NCBI GenBank assembly: GCA_023436825.1 | Contig: JAEZHS010000554.1 | Coordinates: 1-38,873, forward strand | From: Pseudomonadota bacterium | Lineage (GTDB): Bacteria > Pseudomonadota > Alphaproteobacteria > Reyranellales > Reyranellaceae | DNA length: 38,873 bases | Direction: 5' to 3' | In this document: piece after piece, positions 1 to 8,023 of the stretch | Numbering within the stretch: position 1 is the stretch's first letter | Layout: the number at the start of each line of letters is the position of its first letter | The notes under the pieces: model-generated | Databases searched by the model: none | What the model saw: the letters and a program-made list of their open reading frames with translations, nothing else | Told to the model about the DNA's origin: nothing | Made by a program: the position numbers and the translations under genes

Positions 1-1
1 G

Positions 2-1720
2 GTGTACCCCTACCTGCTCAAGAAGGACCCGAACACCTTCGTCGTGCAGTTCGGCGGCGGCATCTCGACGGCGGTGGCGCTGAAGTCGGGCTCCGAGCAC
101 GTCACCGTGGCCGAGGGCAATCCCGCCATCCTGACGGCGTTCCGCGAGGACAAGGGCCTGCGCGACTTCACGGGCGACATCCTGAACAACCCCAAGGTCT
201 CCGTCATCGACTATGATGGCCGCCTCTACCTCGCCCACACCAAGAACCGCTACGACATCATCGACCTGTCGCTGGCCGATTCGGCCGGCCTGTCGAGCCC
301 GGGCGGCTTCTCCATCGTCGAGAAGTATTCCTATAGCCGCGAGGCGATGAGCGCCTACATGCGCGCGCTGAAGCCGGGCGGCATCCTGTCGGTCACGCTG
401 TGGAACAAGGAAGAGCCGCCCAAGTCGGTGCTGAAGCTCTACGCCACCATGGTGGCCGCGGCGCGTGACGTTGAAGGCGCCGACGTCGCCAAGGATTTCT
501 ACGTCGCCTCGGCATACCTCTCGACCGCGACCGTGCTGTTCAAGCGCGGCGGCTTCACGCCCGAGGAGATCGAGCAGCTCAACGCCCACACCAAGGCGAT
601 GTCGTTCGATGCGATCTACTATCCGGGCATCAAGGTCGACACGGCCGACCTGAAGCAGATCCTGCAGGACTATCACGACCAGTTCTTCTTCGCCGGTGCG
701 CCGGCCGATCCGACCGCCCCGGCCGAGACCGAGCCCAACGATAAGCCGCCGCCGGGCATGGAGACGACGACCACCGACGGCAAGACCGAGGTCAAGGATG
801 ACGGACCGCCGACACCGCGCGTGCCCGCCACCGTGCTCGGCCGGCTGGCCTGGCACTATCTGATCAACGGCGGCTGGGAAAAGGTGGCGGACGAATACGT
901 CTTCGACAGCCGAGTGCTGACCAACCACCAGCCGTACTTCGCCGCCTACATCAAGGTGAAGGACCTCTTGAAGTTCACCGACCGGCTCGAGCTGGTGCAG
1001 GACGAGTGGGGCTATCTGCTGCTGTGGGCGACGCTCGGCATCGCCGCCGTCTTCGCCTTCACGCTGGTGCTGTTCCCGCTGATCTTCGGTTGGCGCACCA
1101 TCTTCAGTCGCTATCCCGGCAAGTTCGGGACGATGATCTATTTCCTCTGCCTGGGGCTGGGCTACATCATCGTCGAGGTCGGCATGATCTCCCACTTCAT
1201 CCTGGCCCTCTCCAACGCCACGGTGTCGGCCTCGGTGCTGATCACCGGCATGCTGGTCTTCTCCGGCATCGGCAGCTTCTTCTCCGAGCGCTTCCTCGAT
1301 CGTGCGCGCAGCGTGATGCCGAAGATCTTTTTGGCGATCTTCCTGATCCTGGCCTTCTACGCCTTCACCATCGACTACGCGCTCGACTGGATCGGCACAC
1401 TGCCCTATGCGCTGCGCATCGTGCTCTGCCTGCTGCTGATCCTGCCGCCGGCCTTCCTGATGGGCTTCCCCATGCCGACGGCCATGACCACGCTGGGTCG
1501 CCTGGGCAAGGACCACATGTTCCTGTGGGCCTGGGGCATCAACGGGTGCTTCTCGGTGATCGGCGCCGCCCTGGTGCCGATCGTCGCCACCAGCTTCGGC
1601 CTCCCGGCCGTGGTGCTGGTCGGCGCCGTCGCCTATCTCGTGGCCCTGCCGGCGTTCTTCTCCGTGCTGATGCCGCTCAAGCCCCAGGTGATGGGAGCGG
1701 GGCGGCCTGCGGCGGCGTGA
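2..1720 (+). CDS. Spermidine-synthase-like methyltransferase-fold membrane protein (5' partial)
   Basis: The reading frame is open to the left edge, so the true start lies outside the window. The visible N-terminal third looks like a spermidine-synthase/SAM-dependent fold: a glycine-rich loop (VQFGGGIST, about residues 15-23), an acidic residue at the end of the next strand (VAEGN, about 36-40) and a YDIIDLSL strand (about 84-91). A proline- and acid-rich linker follows near residues 230-270, and from about residue 335 there are several hydrophobic membrane segments. Bacterial proteins fusing a polytopic membrane region to a spermidine-synthase-like domain are known, but most have no proven polyamine activity, so the reaction is uncertain. 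The stop overlaps the GTG of the next gene, suggesting one transcript. Confidence 0.75.
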   Translation: MYPYLLKKDPNTFVVQFGGGISTAVALKSGSEHVTVAEGNPAILTAFREDKGLRDFTGDILNNPKVSVIDYDGRLYLAHTKNRYDIIDLSLADSAGLSSPGGFSIVEKYSYSREAMSAYMRALKPGGILSVTLWNKEEPPKSVLKLYATMVAAARDVEGADVAKDFYVASAYLSTATVLFKRGGFTPEEIEQLNAHTKAMSFDAIYYPGIKVDTADLKQILQDYHDQFFFAGAPADPTAPAETEPNDKPPPGMETTTTDGKTEVKDDGPPTPRVPATVLGRLAWHYLINGGWEKVADEYVFDSRVLTNHQPYFAAYIKVKDLLKFTDRLELVQDEWGYLLLWATLGIAAVFAFTLVLFPLIFGWRTIFSRYPGKFGTMIYFLCLGLGYIIVEVGMISHFILALSNATVSASVLITGMLVFSGIGSFFSERFLDRARSVMPKIFLAIFLILAFYAFTIDYALDWIGTLPYALRIVLCLLLILPPAFLMGFPMPTAMTTLGRLGKDHMFLWAWGINGCFSVIGAALVPIVATSFGLPAVVLVGAVAYLVALPAFFSVLMPLKPQVMGAGRPAAA

Positions 1721-2745
1721 AGCGGCGGGCGCTGCTGCTGGGGGCCCTGCTGATGCCGACCGTCGCGCATGCCCGCCCGTCAACGAGAAAGCCGGCCAAG
1801 CGGCCGGCCCCGAAGGCGGCGGCGACACCCAAGCCGTTCGGGCCGCAGCCGCTAACGGAGGGCAAGACGCAGCTTGTCGCCTTCAACGCCTCGGCCTTCC
1901 CCTATCGCAGCGTCGTTCCCGGCAGCAACAAGCCGTTCCTCGACGTGAAGAACGGCAAGCAGCGCGGCCATACCAGCCTGCGCGGCGACGTCTACTGGGA
2001 GCAGCCGACCTACAGCGACCGCCGCTCGCTGCTCTATCTGCCGGCGGGCTTCGATCCGCAGCGCCCGGTACTGATCGTGCTCTATTTCCACGGCCAGGGC
2101 GCCACGTTGGAGCGCGATGTCATGGCGCGCCAGGCCGTGCCGCGGCAAATCGCCGAGTCAGGCCAGAACGTCGCCCTGGTGGCGCCGCAGCTCGCCGTCG
2201 ACGCCGCCGATTCCAGCGCCGGCAACTTCTGGAAGCCCGGCCATTTCGCGGCCTATGTCGACGAGGCGGCCGAGCGCCTGATGCGGCTCTACGGCGACCG
2301 CGCCGCCGGCCGGCAGCTCAACCTGGCGCCGGTGGTGATCGTGGCCTACAGCGGCGGCTACCTGTCGGCGGCCTATGCCCTCGACCGCGGCGGCGCCAGT
2401 CATCGGGTCAAGGGCACGATCCTGCTGGATGCGCTCTACGGCGACGAGGACAAGTACGCGGCCTGGATGACGGCGCGCCGGCGGCAGGCCTTCCTGCTGA
2501 GCGCCTACACCGATTCCACCAAGGACGAGAATGCGAACCTGCAGGGCCTGCTCGAAAAAAAGCGTGTGCCATATGCCAAGGCGCTGCCGTCGGCCCTCAA
2601 TCCCGGCACCGTGGCTTTCGTGCCGTGCGGCGGGCTCGACATGCATGGCGATTTTGTTACGCGCGCGTGGCGGCCCGATCCCCTGAAAGCCGCACTGGCC
2701 ATGATTCCCGGTTACGCGCTGGTTCGTGATAAGAAGAGCGCATGA
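1717..2745 (+). CDS. Exported alpha/beta-hydrolase-like protein
   Basis: The GTG start is chosen because it overlaps the previous stop (GTGA) and is followed by a signal peptide: KRR, a hydrophobic stretch and an AHA cleavage site near residue 19. The frame is open further upstream, but that part is a shadow of the preceding gene. A lysine/proline/alanine-rich segment (about 20-45) precedes the folded domain. An oxyanion-type FHGQG (about 125-129) and a nucleophile elbow AYSGG (serine about 212) suggest an alpha/beta hydrolase, with a possible catalytic histidine in DMHGD near the C-terminus. The elbow lacks a canonical first glycine, so the enzyme class is inferred. It overlaps the HD gene by 4 nt (ATGA). 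Confidence 0.7.
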   Translation: MKRRALLLGALLMPTVAHARPSTRKPAKRPAPKAAATPKPFGPQPLTEGKTQLVAFNASAFPYRSVVPGSNKPFLDVKNGKQRGHTSLRGDVYWEQPTYSDRRSLLYLPAGFDPQRPVLIVLYFHGQGATLERDVMARQAVPRQIAESGQNVALVAPQLAVDAADSSAGNFWKPGHFAAYVDEAAERLMRLYGDRAAGRQLNLAPVVIVAYSGGYLSAAYALDRGGASHRVKGTILLDALYGDEDKYAAWMTARRRQAFLLSAYTDSTKDENANLQGLLEKKRVPYAKALPSALNPGTVAFVPCGGLDMHGDFVTRAWRPDPLKAALAMIPGYALVRDKKSA

Positions 2746-3290
2746 GCGATCCCCTGCGCCAGGAACTTCTGGACATCTTCGTCGGCCGCGCCACCAGGCG
2801 CTACGGCTTGAGCGCGATCAACCAGCTGCAGCACGCGCTGCAGTCCGCGGCCCATGCCGAGGCCGACGACGCGCCGCCCGCCACCGTGCTCGCCTCGCTG
2901 CTGCACGATGTCGGCCACATGATCCATCGGCTCGGCGAGGATCCCGCTTCGCGCGGCGTCGACGATGTGCACGAGGAGCTGGGCGCCAAGTGGCTCGCCG
3001 AGCGCTTCGGACCCGCGGTCAGCGAGCCGGTCCGCCTGCATGTCGCCGCCAAGCGCTATCTCTGCACGGTCGAGTCGGATTACTTCGGCAAGCTCGCGCC
3101 CGATTCGGTGCGCAGCCTGAAGCTGCAGGGTGGGCTGATGTCGGCCGACGAGATCGAGGCGTTCCGCGCCAACCCGTATCATGCCGAGGCCGTCCGTCTG
3201 CGCCGCTACGACGAGGCCGCCAAGGACCCGCGCGCGACCACGCCGGACTTCGAGCACTATCTGCGCCACGTCGCAGCCTGCCGCCTCTGA
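2742..3290 (+). CDS. PhnZ-like HD-domain protein, putative diiron oxygenase
   Basis: This 182-residue single HD domain has H31, H55-D56 (LLHDVGH), H77, H100 and D157 (RRYDEAAK). These keep the order and near-identical spacing of the six iron ligands I recall for PhnZ, the mixed-valent diiron oxygenase of organophosphonate catabolism. The downstream signatures RLHVAAKRYLC and LKLQGG are also typical of the phosphonate-associated HD family. Y21 matches the PhnZ lid tyrosine, but S24 sits where PhnZ has its lid glutamate, so the substrate may differ. No phosphonate transport or C-P lyase gene is visible nearby. The ATG overlaps the upstream stop, and the next gene begins 2 nt after this stop. 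Confidence 0.75.
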   Translation: MSDPLRQELLDIFVGRATRRYGLSAINQLQHALQSAAHAEADDAPPATVLASLLHDVGHMIHRLGEDPASRGVDDVHEELGAKWLAERFGPAVSEPVRLHVAAKRYLCTVESDYFGKLAPDSVRSLKLQGGLMSADEIEAFRANPYHAEAVRLRRYDEAAKDPRATTPDFEHYLRHVAACRL

Positions 3291-3292
3291 TC

Positions 3293-4216
3293 ATGATCGG
3301 CCGCAAAGACGTCGAGGCCGCCTGGGGCCTCATCCGACCGCATGTCCGCCGTACGCCGGTGATCGAACTGCCGGCGGGATCGCTCGGCTTCGGCTCAGCG
3401 TCGGCGCTGAAGCTCGAGTCGCTGCAGGTCAGCGGCACATTCAAGGGCCGCGGTGCCTTCCACAAGCTCCTGGCCTCCAAGGTGCCGCCGGCAGGCATCA
3501 TCGCGGCCTCGGGTGGCAACCATGGCGTGGCGGCGGCCTATGCGGCGCGTGCGCTTGACCACAAGGCCGAGATCTTCGTGCCGACCATCTCGTCGCCCGC
3601 CAAGGTAGCACGCCTCAGGAGCTACGGCGCCATCGTCCACCAGATCGGCGCCGTCTATGCCGAGGCGCGGGCGGCATCGGAGAAGCGCGCGGCCGAAACC
3701 GGTGCGCTCATGGTCCAGGCCTACGAGGATCCCGTGGTGTTCGCCGGCGCCGGCAGCGTCGCGCTGGAATTCGCCGAGCAGGCGACATTCGATACCCTGC
3801 TCGTGGCGGTGGGCGGCGGCGGATTGATCGCGGGCTGCGCCGCGGCAATCGGCGGGGGCACGAAGATCGTCGCCGTCGAGACTGAAGGGACGCCGACGCT
3901 GCACGAGGCCTTGCGCGCTGGCCGTCCGGTCGACGTGAAGATCTCCGGCATCGCCGCCGACGCGCTTGGTGCGAGCCGCATCGGCGTGCCTAATTTCGAG
4001 GTCGCGGCCAAGCTGGTTCGCGAGTCCGTGCTGGTGAGCGACGACGCCGTGCGCAAGGCACAGCGCGCCCTGTGGGAGGAACTGCATGTGGTCGCCGAGC
4101 CGTCCGGCGCGACTGGCCTCGCCGCCTTGATGGCCGGTGCCTATCGTCCGGCACAGGGCGAACGCGTCGCCACGCTGATCTGCGGCGCCAACACCGAGCC
4201 GGGGTCGGTGGTCTAG
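3293..4216 (+). CDS. PLP-dependent threonine/serine dehydratase-like enzyme
   Basis: This 307-residue fold-type II PLP enzyme has the Schiff-base lysine in SGTFKGRGA (K51), the substrate loop ASGGNHG (about 72-78) and the phosphate-binding GGGGL (about 174-178). It resembles the threonine/serine dehydratase and racemase group, which deaminates hydroxy-amino acids to 2-oxoacids. There is no C-terminal ACT-like regulatory domain, which argues for a catabolic rather than isoleucine-biosynthetic enzyme. The ATG lies 2 nt after the HD gene stop, and the long upstream extension of the frame is non-coding shadow. Exact substrate is not determinable; serine racemase or a hydroxyaspartate dehydratase are alternatives. 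Confidence 0.82.
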   Translation: MIGRKDVEAAWGLIRPHVRRTPVIELPAGSLGFGSASALKLESLQVSGTFKGRGAFHKLLASKVPPAGIIAASGGNHGVAAAYAARALDHKAEIFVPTISSPAKVARLRSYGAIVHQIGAVYAEARAASEKRAAETGALMVQAYEDPVVFAGAGSVALEFAEQATFDTLLVAVGGGGLIAGCAAAIGGGTKIVAVETEGTPTLHEALRAGRPVDVKISGIAADALGASRIGVPNFEVAAKLVRESVLVSDDAVRKAQRALWEELHVVAEPSGATGLAALMAGAYRPAQGERVATLICGANTEPGSVV

Positions 4217-4222
4217 CCCACC

Positions 4223-4669
4223 ATGCGCCGGCGCCTGTCCGCGCGGCTACTCATCCTCGACCAGGCGGGCCGGGTGCTGCTGTTCCGCTTCGTCTACAAG
4301 CGCGGACCGTTGGCCGGCCAGGATTTCTGGGGCACGCCGGGCGGCGGCGTCGAGGACGGCGAGACGCTGGAGCAGGCGGCCCTGCGCGAGCTGGTCGAGG
4401 AAACGGGCTTGCGACGCGAGAGCGTCGGTCCGGAGGTCGCCCGCCGCGAAGTCGCGCTGCAGCTGCCCGACGGCGAGCATGTCGTGCAGGACGAGCGCTA
4501 TTTCGTGGTCCACGTCAGCGACAACGCCCTGTCGAGGGACGACTGGACCGACTTGGAACGCGAGGTCATGGTCGAGCATCGCTGGTGGTCACTGGACGAG
4601 CTGTCGCGGACCGACGCGACGGTCTGGCCTGAGACTCTGCGCGAGATGATTGAAGCGGCGCTACGCTAG
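4223..4669 (+). CDS. Nudix hydrolase
   Basis: A 148-residue single-domain Nudix protein. The Nudix box runs from G41 to L63 and fits GX5EX7REUXEEXGU exactly (RELVEETGL at its end), so the metal-binding glutamates are present. Nudix enzymes hydrolyse nucleoside diphosphates linked to another moiety; the substrate cannot be read from sequence. It begins 6 nt after the dehydratase stop and is probably the last gene of the operon. Its TAG stop lies inside the CTAG at the left end of a palindromic repeat element, so that element directly abuts the reading frame. Confidence 0.88.
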   Translation: MRRRLSARLLILDQAGRVLLFRFVYKRGPLAGQDFWGTPGGGVEDGETLEQAALRELVEETGLRRESVGPEVARREVALQLPDGEHVVQDERYFVVHVSDNALSRDDWTDLEREVMVEHRWWSLDELSRTDATVWPETLREMIEAALR

Positions 4670-4790
4670 TACCCGCTTTCATTGGACGCTGATACAGCCC
4701 GACCTCATCCTGAGGAGCCGCGCTCAGCTGCGCGCGGCTCCTCAGGATGAGGTCATCTGTGAATCACTAATCAATGAAAGCAGGTACTAG
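4666..4790. repeat. 125-bp palindromic element with terminal inverted repeats
   Basis: The ends, 4666-4685 and 4771-4790, are inverted copies matching at 18 of 20 positions, both beginning CTAGTACC when read inward. Inside is a perfect 22-bp hairpin (arms 4702-4723 and 4732-4753, 8-nt loop) whose arms begin ACCTCATCCTGAGGAG, a motif common in alphaproteobacterial intergenic repeats. The layout resembles a small non-autonomous mobile element or a composite REP. CTAG at both outer edges could be a target duplication, which is inference. The hairpin would also fold in RNA after the Nudix stop and could end transcription, although there is no U-tract. Confidence 0.75.
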
Positions 4791-5363
4791 CTTGGGGTAC
4801 CCGAACTCCCGGACGATTTTTGCCGCTCTGCGGCACGCAAGCTATGACCATAGTTGACTCCATAAATAATCTAAGTTATATTGACTTCGCGCTCGCCTTC
4901 CGGCGGCTCTGCTCTATGCATCGTTCATCCGAGACCATCGCGCCCGGCGGCAGCCCTGCTGGGGTAGCTTTCCGTCGCCCGAACGAAGCCGCCTTCAGGG
5001 CGGTTCGATCGGGGTGAGTGAAAACGGCCGGCGGAAATGCCGAAATTCAAAAAGGCCGAAGATTCAATGGCTTCGCCGGTGTTTACGGGACTGTCGAAAT
5101 CCGTCGAAATTCACGCCGACCTGCGGTCGAAGAGCGACTGGTTTTCCGTTATCGATTAGGCCCCGCGCGATGATCCCATATGTAGTGGATCGGCTTCCGA
5201 GGCACCGCTACGACCTTTGTCGGAAACGCCGGAAACGCCGGAAACCTCCGCCAACAATAACGGCAGTTCATGCATTTGGCCCTCGACGCGCGCCGCCGAG
5301 GAATGCGCAGTGTCGTTTGTGTCCGCGTTGGTAGACAGCCGGCCAGATCCTTTGCGAGAGGGC
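4791..5363. other. Gene-poor intergenic stretch
   Basis: I see no convincing gene in these roughly 570 bases. Two short plus-strand frames (4820-5017 and 5014-5334) have arginine-rich or low-complexity products with no recognisable domain. Around 4840-4895 the sequence is markedly AT-rich compared with everything around it, and a short hairpin (CCGCC/GGCGG, 4989-5003) follows. The stretch lies between convergent genes and may be decayed or acquired DNA. Confidence 0.5.
5221..5247. repeat. Three tandem 9-bp repeats
   Basis: Three consecutive 9-mers, CGGAAACGC, CGGAAACGC and CGGAAACCT, lie in the gene-poor stretch. There is no coding context, and the role is unknown. Confidence 0.6.
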
Positions 5364-5915
5364 CTAGCGCGTGACGCTTGTCACGACCGCGCGGTTGGCG
5401 CGGCTGCCGTCGCTGTAGTCGTAGCGGATGGCGAACTTGTCGGCCGGCGAAATCCACCAGCGCGACACCGAACGCTGTCCGGCGGGTCCTTGTTCCTGCA
5501 TCTCGATCAGGAACGTGTCGATCATGGCGTCGCCCGGTCCGGTGCGCTTTTCGGCGCGCACCACGCTCAGGATGTAGTGCCAGCTCTTGCCGCCGGCGTT
5601 GAAGTCGGCCTCGATCTTCTTGCCCACGGCGAGCGGCCACAGCCGTTCCGGCCGGAGCGCGTTGACGTAGGCGGTGGTATCGCTGCCGTCAGGCGAGGGG
5701 TTGTCGAACAGCAGCGCGCGCAGCTTGTAGGGCTTGCCGCCCACGATCTCCATGGTGCAGTCCATGCCGTCGCGGCCCTTGGCCACGACCTTGGTGCCGC
5801 TGTCGTAGGTGAAGGTCGTGCCCGGGGCGGGGCAGGCGAAGTCCATGGTCTGGGCATTGGCCGCGGCCGAGGAGAGAAGGGCAGCTGCGAGAGCCGCGGC
5901 GAAGCGCATCGTCAT
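5364..5915 (-). CDS. Small secreted protein of unknown function
   Basis: A 183-residue product with a clear signal peptide: MTMRF, an alanine/leucine-rich core and AANAQ, with cleavage near residue 23. The mature part has two cysteines (FACPAPG and DCTMEI) that could form a disulfide, and beta-rich sequence including SRWWISPADKFAIRYDY. I do not recognise the family. It follows the peptide-binding protein gene by 26 nt on the same strand and may be its last operon member. The start could alternatively be the second methionine, two codons later. The frame is open far upstream only as a shadow of the preceding gene. Confidence 0.7.
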   Translation of the reverse strand: MTMRFAAALAAALLSSAAANAQTMDFACPAPGTTFTYDSGTKVVAKGRDGMDCTMEIVGGKPYKLRALLFDNPSPDGSDTTAYVNALRPERLWPLAVGKKIEADFNAGGKSWHYILSVVRAEKRTGPGDAMIDTFLIEMQEQGPAGQRSVSRWWISPADKFAIRYDYSDGSRANRAVVTSVTR

Positions 5916-5941
5916 TCGGCCGGCATCATAGCCAACCTCCC

Positions 5942-7549
5942 TTAGCTTGCCAGCCAGACGTCGTGCCAGCTCGCGGCCAGGAAGTTGGGATCGTTGGAAT
6001 GGTTCTGCACCCGGGTGCTGGCGAGGGTGATCGACTCCAGCTCGACCAATGGGAGGAGCGGGGCCTCGACCGTGGCGAGCTTCTGGAACTCGACGACCAG
6101 CGCCTTGCGTTGGCCGGGGTTGGTCTCGACCTTGATCCGCTCGACCAGGGCATCGATCTCGTCGGTATGGAAGCCCGAGGCGTTGCAGAAAGGCACGCCC
6201 TTCCTGATGCCGTCCGAGGTGAAGTAGTGCGTGGTCGCTGGCACCGGCTCCGACGGATTGGCCTGGTTGGAGATCGCCAGGTCGAAGTCGTAGTCGGTGT
6301 AGATGCGCTTGAGCGAGGTCGATCGGTCGGGGACGGTGAGGTTGACGTCCACGCCGATATCCTCGAGCCCCTGCTCGACGATGGCGCCGATCTTGCCGTT
6401 CTCGGGAAACCAGCCGGCGGCCACCAGGTCCAGCGCGAAACGTTTGCCGCGGGTCTTCTTGGGATAGCCTGCCGAGTCGAGCAGGGCCGCCGCCTTCTTG
6501 GGGTCGAAGGCGGTGCTGAAGGTGTCGGGCGTGAAGAAGGTGCTGTTGGGCGAGTAGATCGGGCTCGTGCCCGGCCGCGCATGGCCGTAGTAGACCGTCT
6601 TGGCGATCAGGGTGCGGTCGACCGCGAAGAACATCGCCTGCCGTACCTCGCGCTTGGCGAAGACCGGGTTGCGCATGTTGCACTCAAGCGTGGTCGACCA
6701 CACGGCCTCCTCGTAGCCCTTGGTCGTGGCGACGAACCTGGTCGTTGCGGTGAGCCGCCTGAGCTCGGCCGGCGGCACCGGATTGAGCACGCCGATATGG
6801 ATCTCACCGGCTTCCAGGGCGGCGGTACGACCGGCCGGATCGCGCACGTAGCGGATGATCAGCCGGTCGAGGTAGGGCGTGTCGCGGCGCCAGTAGCTCT
6901 CGTTTCTGACGAACTCGATGTGGTTTCCGCGCGCCCACTCCTTGAACTTCCACGGGCCGGTGCCGATGGGCGCATTGTTGGCCGGGTTGGTGAGCGGATC
7001 GCTGCCGGCATAGACGTGCCTGGGCACGATGTAGCTCGCCGGGCCGCACAGCAGCGAGGAGAAGAAGAACTCCGGCACGGGCTTGTCGAAGCGCACCACG
7101 ACGGTGTCGGCGTCGGGCGCGGCGACGTCTGCAAAGTCCGTCAGCGACGCGGCGGCGGCATGCTTCTTCCAGATCTCGTCGATCGAATAGGCGACGTCAC
7201 CCGCGGTCATGTCCTTGCCGTCGTGGAACTTCACGCCCTTGCGGATCCTGACGGTGTAGGACTTGAAGTCGGCCGCCGGCTTCCATGCCTCGGCGAGCTC
7301 GCCCTGGAATTCGCCATCCATGCGGCGACTGGCCAGGCGCTCGAGGACCTTGGACGAGGAGAAGGTGGGCGATGGGCCGCCGCCCGAGGGGACGTAGCAG
7401 GCCTGCGGTTCGCCGCCGCCCCAGGTCGCGACCAGCGTGCCGCCGCGCGTCGGCGTCTCCTGGGCGAGTGCGGCCTTGCCGCAAAGGCCGGCCGTCAAGA
7501 GGCCGGCCCCGAACGCACGACGTGAAACCCCGGTCACCGTGTCTGCCAT
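5942..7549 (-). CDS. ABC transporter peptide-type substrate-binding protein (SBP_bac_5)
   Basis: A 535-residue periplasmic binding protein of the dipeptide/oligopeptide/nickel class. The N-terminus carries a twin-arginine-like signal (SRRAFGAGLLTAG) ending near ALAQ. Typical features follow: YTVRIRKGVKFHDGK near residues 95-110, GTGPWKFKEW in the middle, and VRQAMFFAVDR, which marks the family's second lobe. The full length matches the family. No permease or ATPase gene accompanies it. It lies 30 nt after the thioesterase gene in the same co-directional run of CoA-related genes, so it may deliver that pathway's substrate or a peptide-like compound; ligand unknown. Confidence 0.88.
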   Translation of the reverse strand: MADTVTGVSRRAFGAGLLTAGLCGKAALAQETPTRGGTLVATWGGGEPQACYVPSGGGPSPTFSSSKVLERLASRRMDGEFQGELAEAWKPAADFKSYTVRIRKGVKFHDGKDMTAGDVAYSIDEIWKKHAAAASLTDFADVAAPDADTVVVRFDKPVPEFFFSSLLCGPASYIVPRHVYAGSDPLTNPANNAPIGTGPWKFKEWARGNHIEFVRNESYWRRDTPYLDRLIIRYVRDPAGRTAALEAGEIHIGVLNPVPPAELRRLTATTRFVATTKGYEEAVWSTTLECNMRNPVFAKREVRQAMFFAVDRTLIAKTVYYGHARPGTSPIYSPNSTFFTPDTFSTAFDPKKAAALLDSAGYPKKTRGKRFALDLVAAGWFPENGKIGAIVEQGLEDIGVDVNLTVPDRSTSLKRIYTDYDFDLAISNQANPSEPVPATTHYFTSDGIRKGVPFCNASGFHTDEIDALVERIKVETNPGQRKALVVEFQKLATVEAPLLPLVELESITLASTRVQNHSNDPNFLAASWHDVWLAS

Positions 7550-7579
7550 GGCCCGGATTAAAGGCCCAGGGCTGTGGCT

Positions 7580-8023
7580 TTATGCGGGCAGCGTCGAATA
7601 GGTCGCGCGGCCGACCGCCAAAAGGGCTTTCTGCTCGTTGAACACGTCGACATCGACCACGCCCACGCTCTTGCCGGCGCGGCGCACCTTGGCGGTGATT
7701 ACAAGCCCGGTCTTGATGGCGGGCCTGAGATAGTCGACGCGGAAGTTGATGGTCGGCAGGCCGCGGCGCAGCGCCATGATCAGCGCGTAGTCGCCGACCG
7801 TGTCGATGATCGCCGCCAGCGGGCCGCCGTGCCACTGGCCGGTGCCCTTGCCGCGCTCGAACTCCGGCCTCATGGCGCAGGTCATGGTGACCTGCTCGTT
7901 GGCCGGATCGGCCTCGGTCACCTTCAACCCGAGGAAGGCGATGAAGGGCGAGTTGTCGAGCATCCGCTGCAGCTCGTCCTTGGTCAGGGGCACGACCGAG
8001 TCATTCCCACCTTTTTCGCTCAC
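7580..8023 (-). CDS. PaaI-like hotdog thioesterase
   Basis: A 147-residue hotdog-fold protein. The motif GTGQWHGGPLAAIIDTVGDYA corresponds to the HGG...D signature of the PaaI/YbgC-type acyl-CoA thioesterases, with the aspartate as the likely catalytic acid. The C-terminal strands (INFRVDYLRPA, VFNEQKALLAVGRATY) are also typical. The GTG start is chosen because it overlaps the stop of the upstream oxidoreductase gene by 4 nt. Hydrolysis of an acyl- or aryl-CoA intermediate is the expected role, and the CoA ligase two genes upstream in the same operon supports this. Confidence 0.83.
   Translation of the reverse strand: MSEKGGNDSVVPLTKDELQRMLDNSPFIAFLGLKVTEADPANEQVTMTCAMRPEFERGKGTGQWHGGPLAAIIDTVGDYALIMALRRGLPTINFRVDYLRPAIKTGLVITAKVRRAGKSVGVVDVDVFNEQKALLAVGRATYSTLPA

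Noticed and set aside
1006..1716. Upstream in-frame extension of the exported hydrolase gene
   Set aside because: It lies entirely inside the spermidine-synthase-like gene, has the biased composition of an off-frame translation, and would bury the signal peptide.
5149..5271. 40-residue minus-strand frame with WRRFPAFPAFP
   Set aside because: The phenylalanine/proline repeat simply translates the 9-bp tandem repeat; there is no other support for coding.
4820..5334. Two overlapping short plus-strand frames
   Set aside because: Products are low-complexity or arginine-rich with no domain, no good ribosome site, and the GTGA overlap can occur by chance.
5963..7525. 520-codon plus-strand open frame
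   Set aside because: It is antisense to the peptide-binding protein and is an off-frame by-product of high GC.
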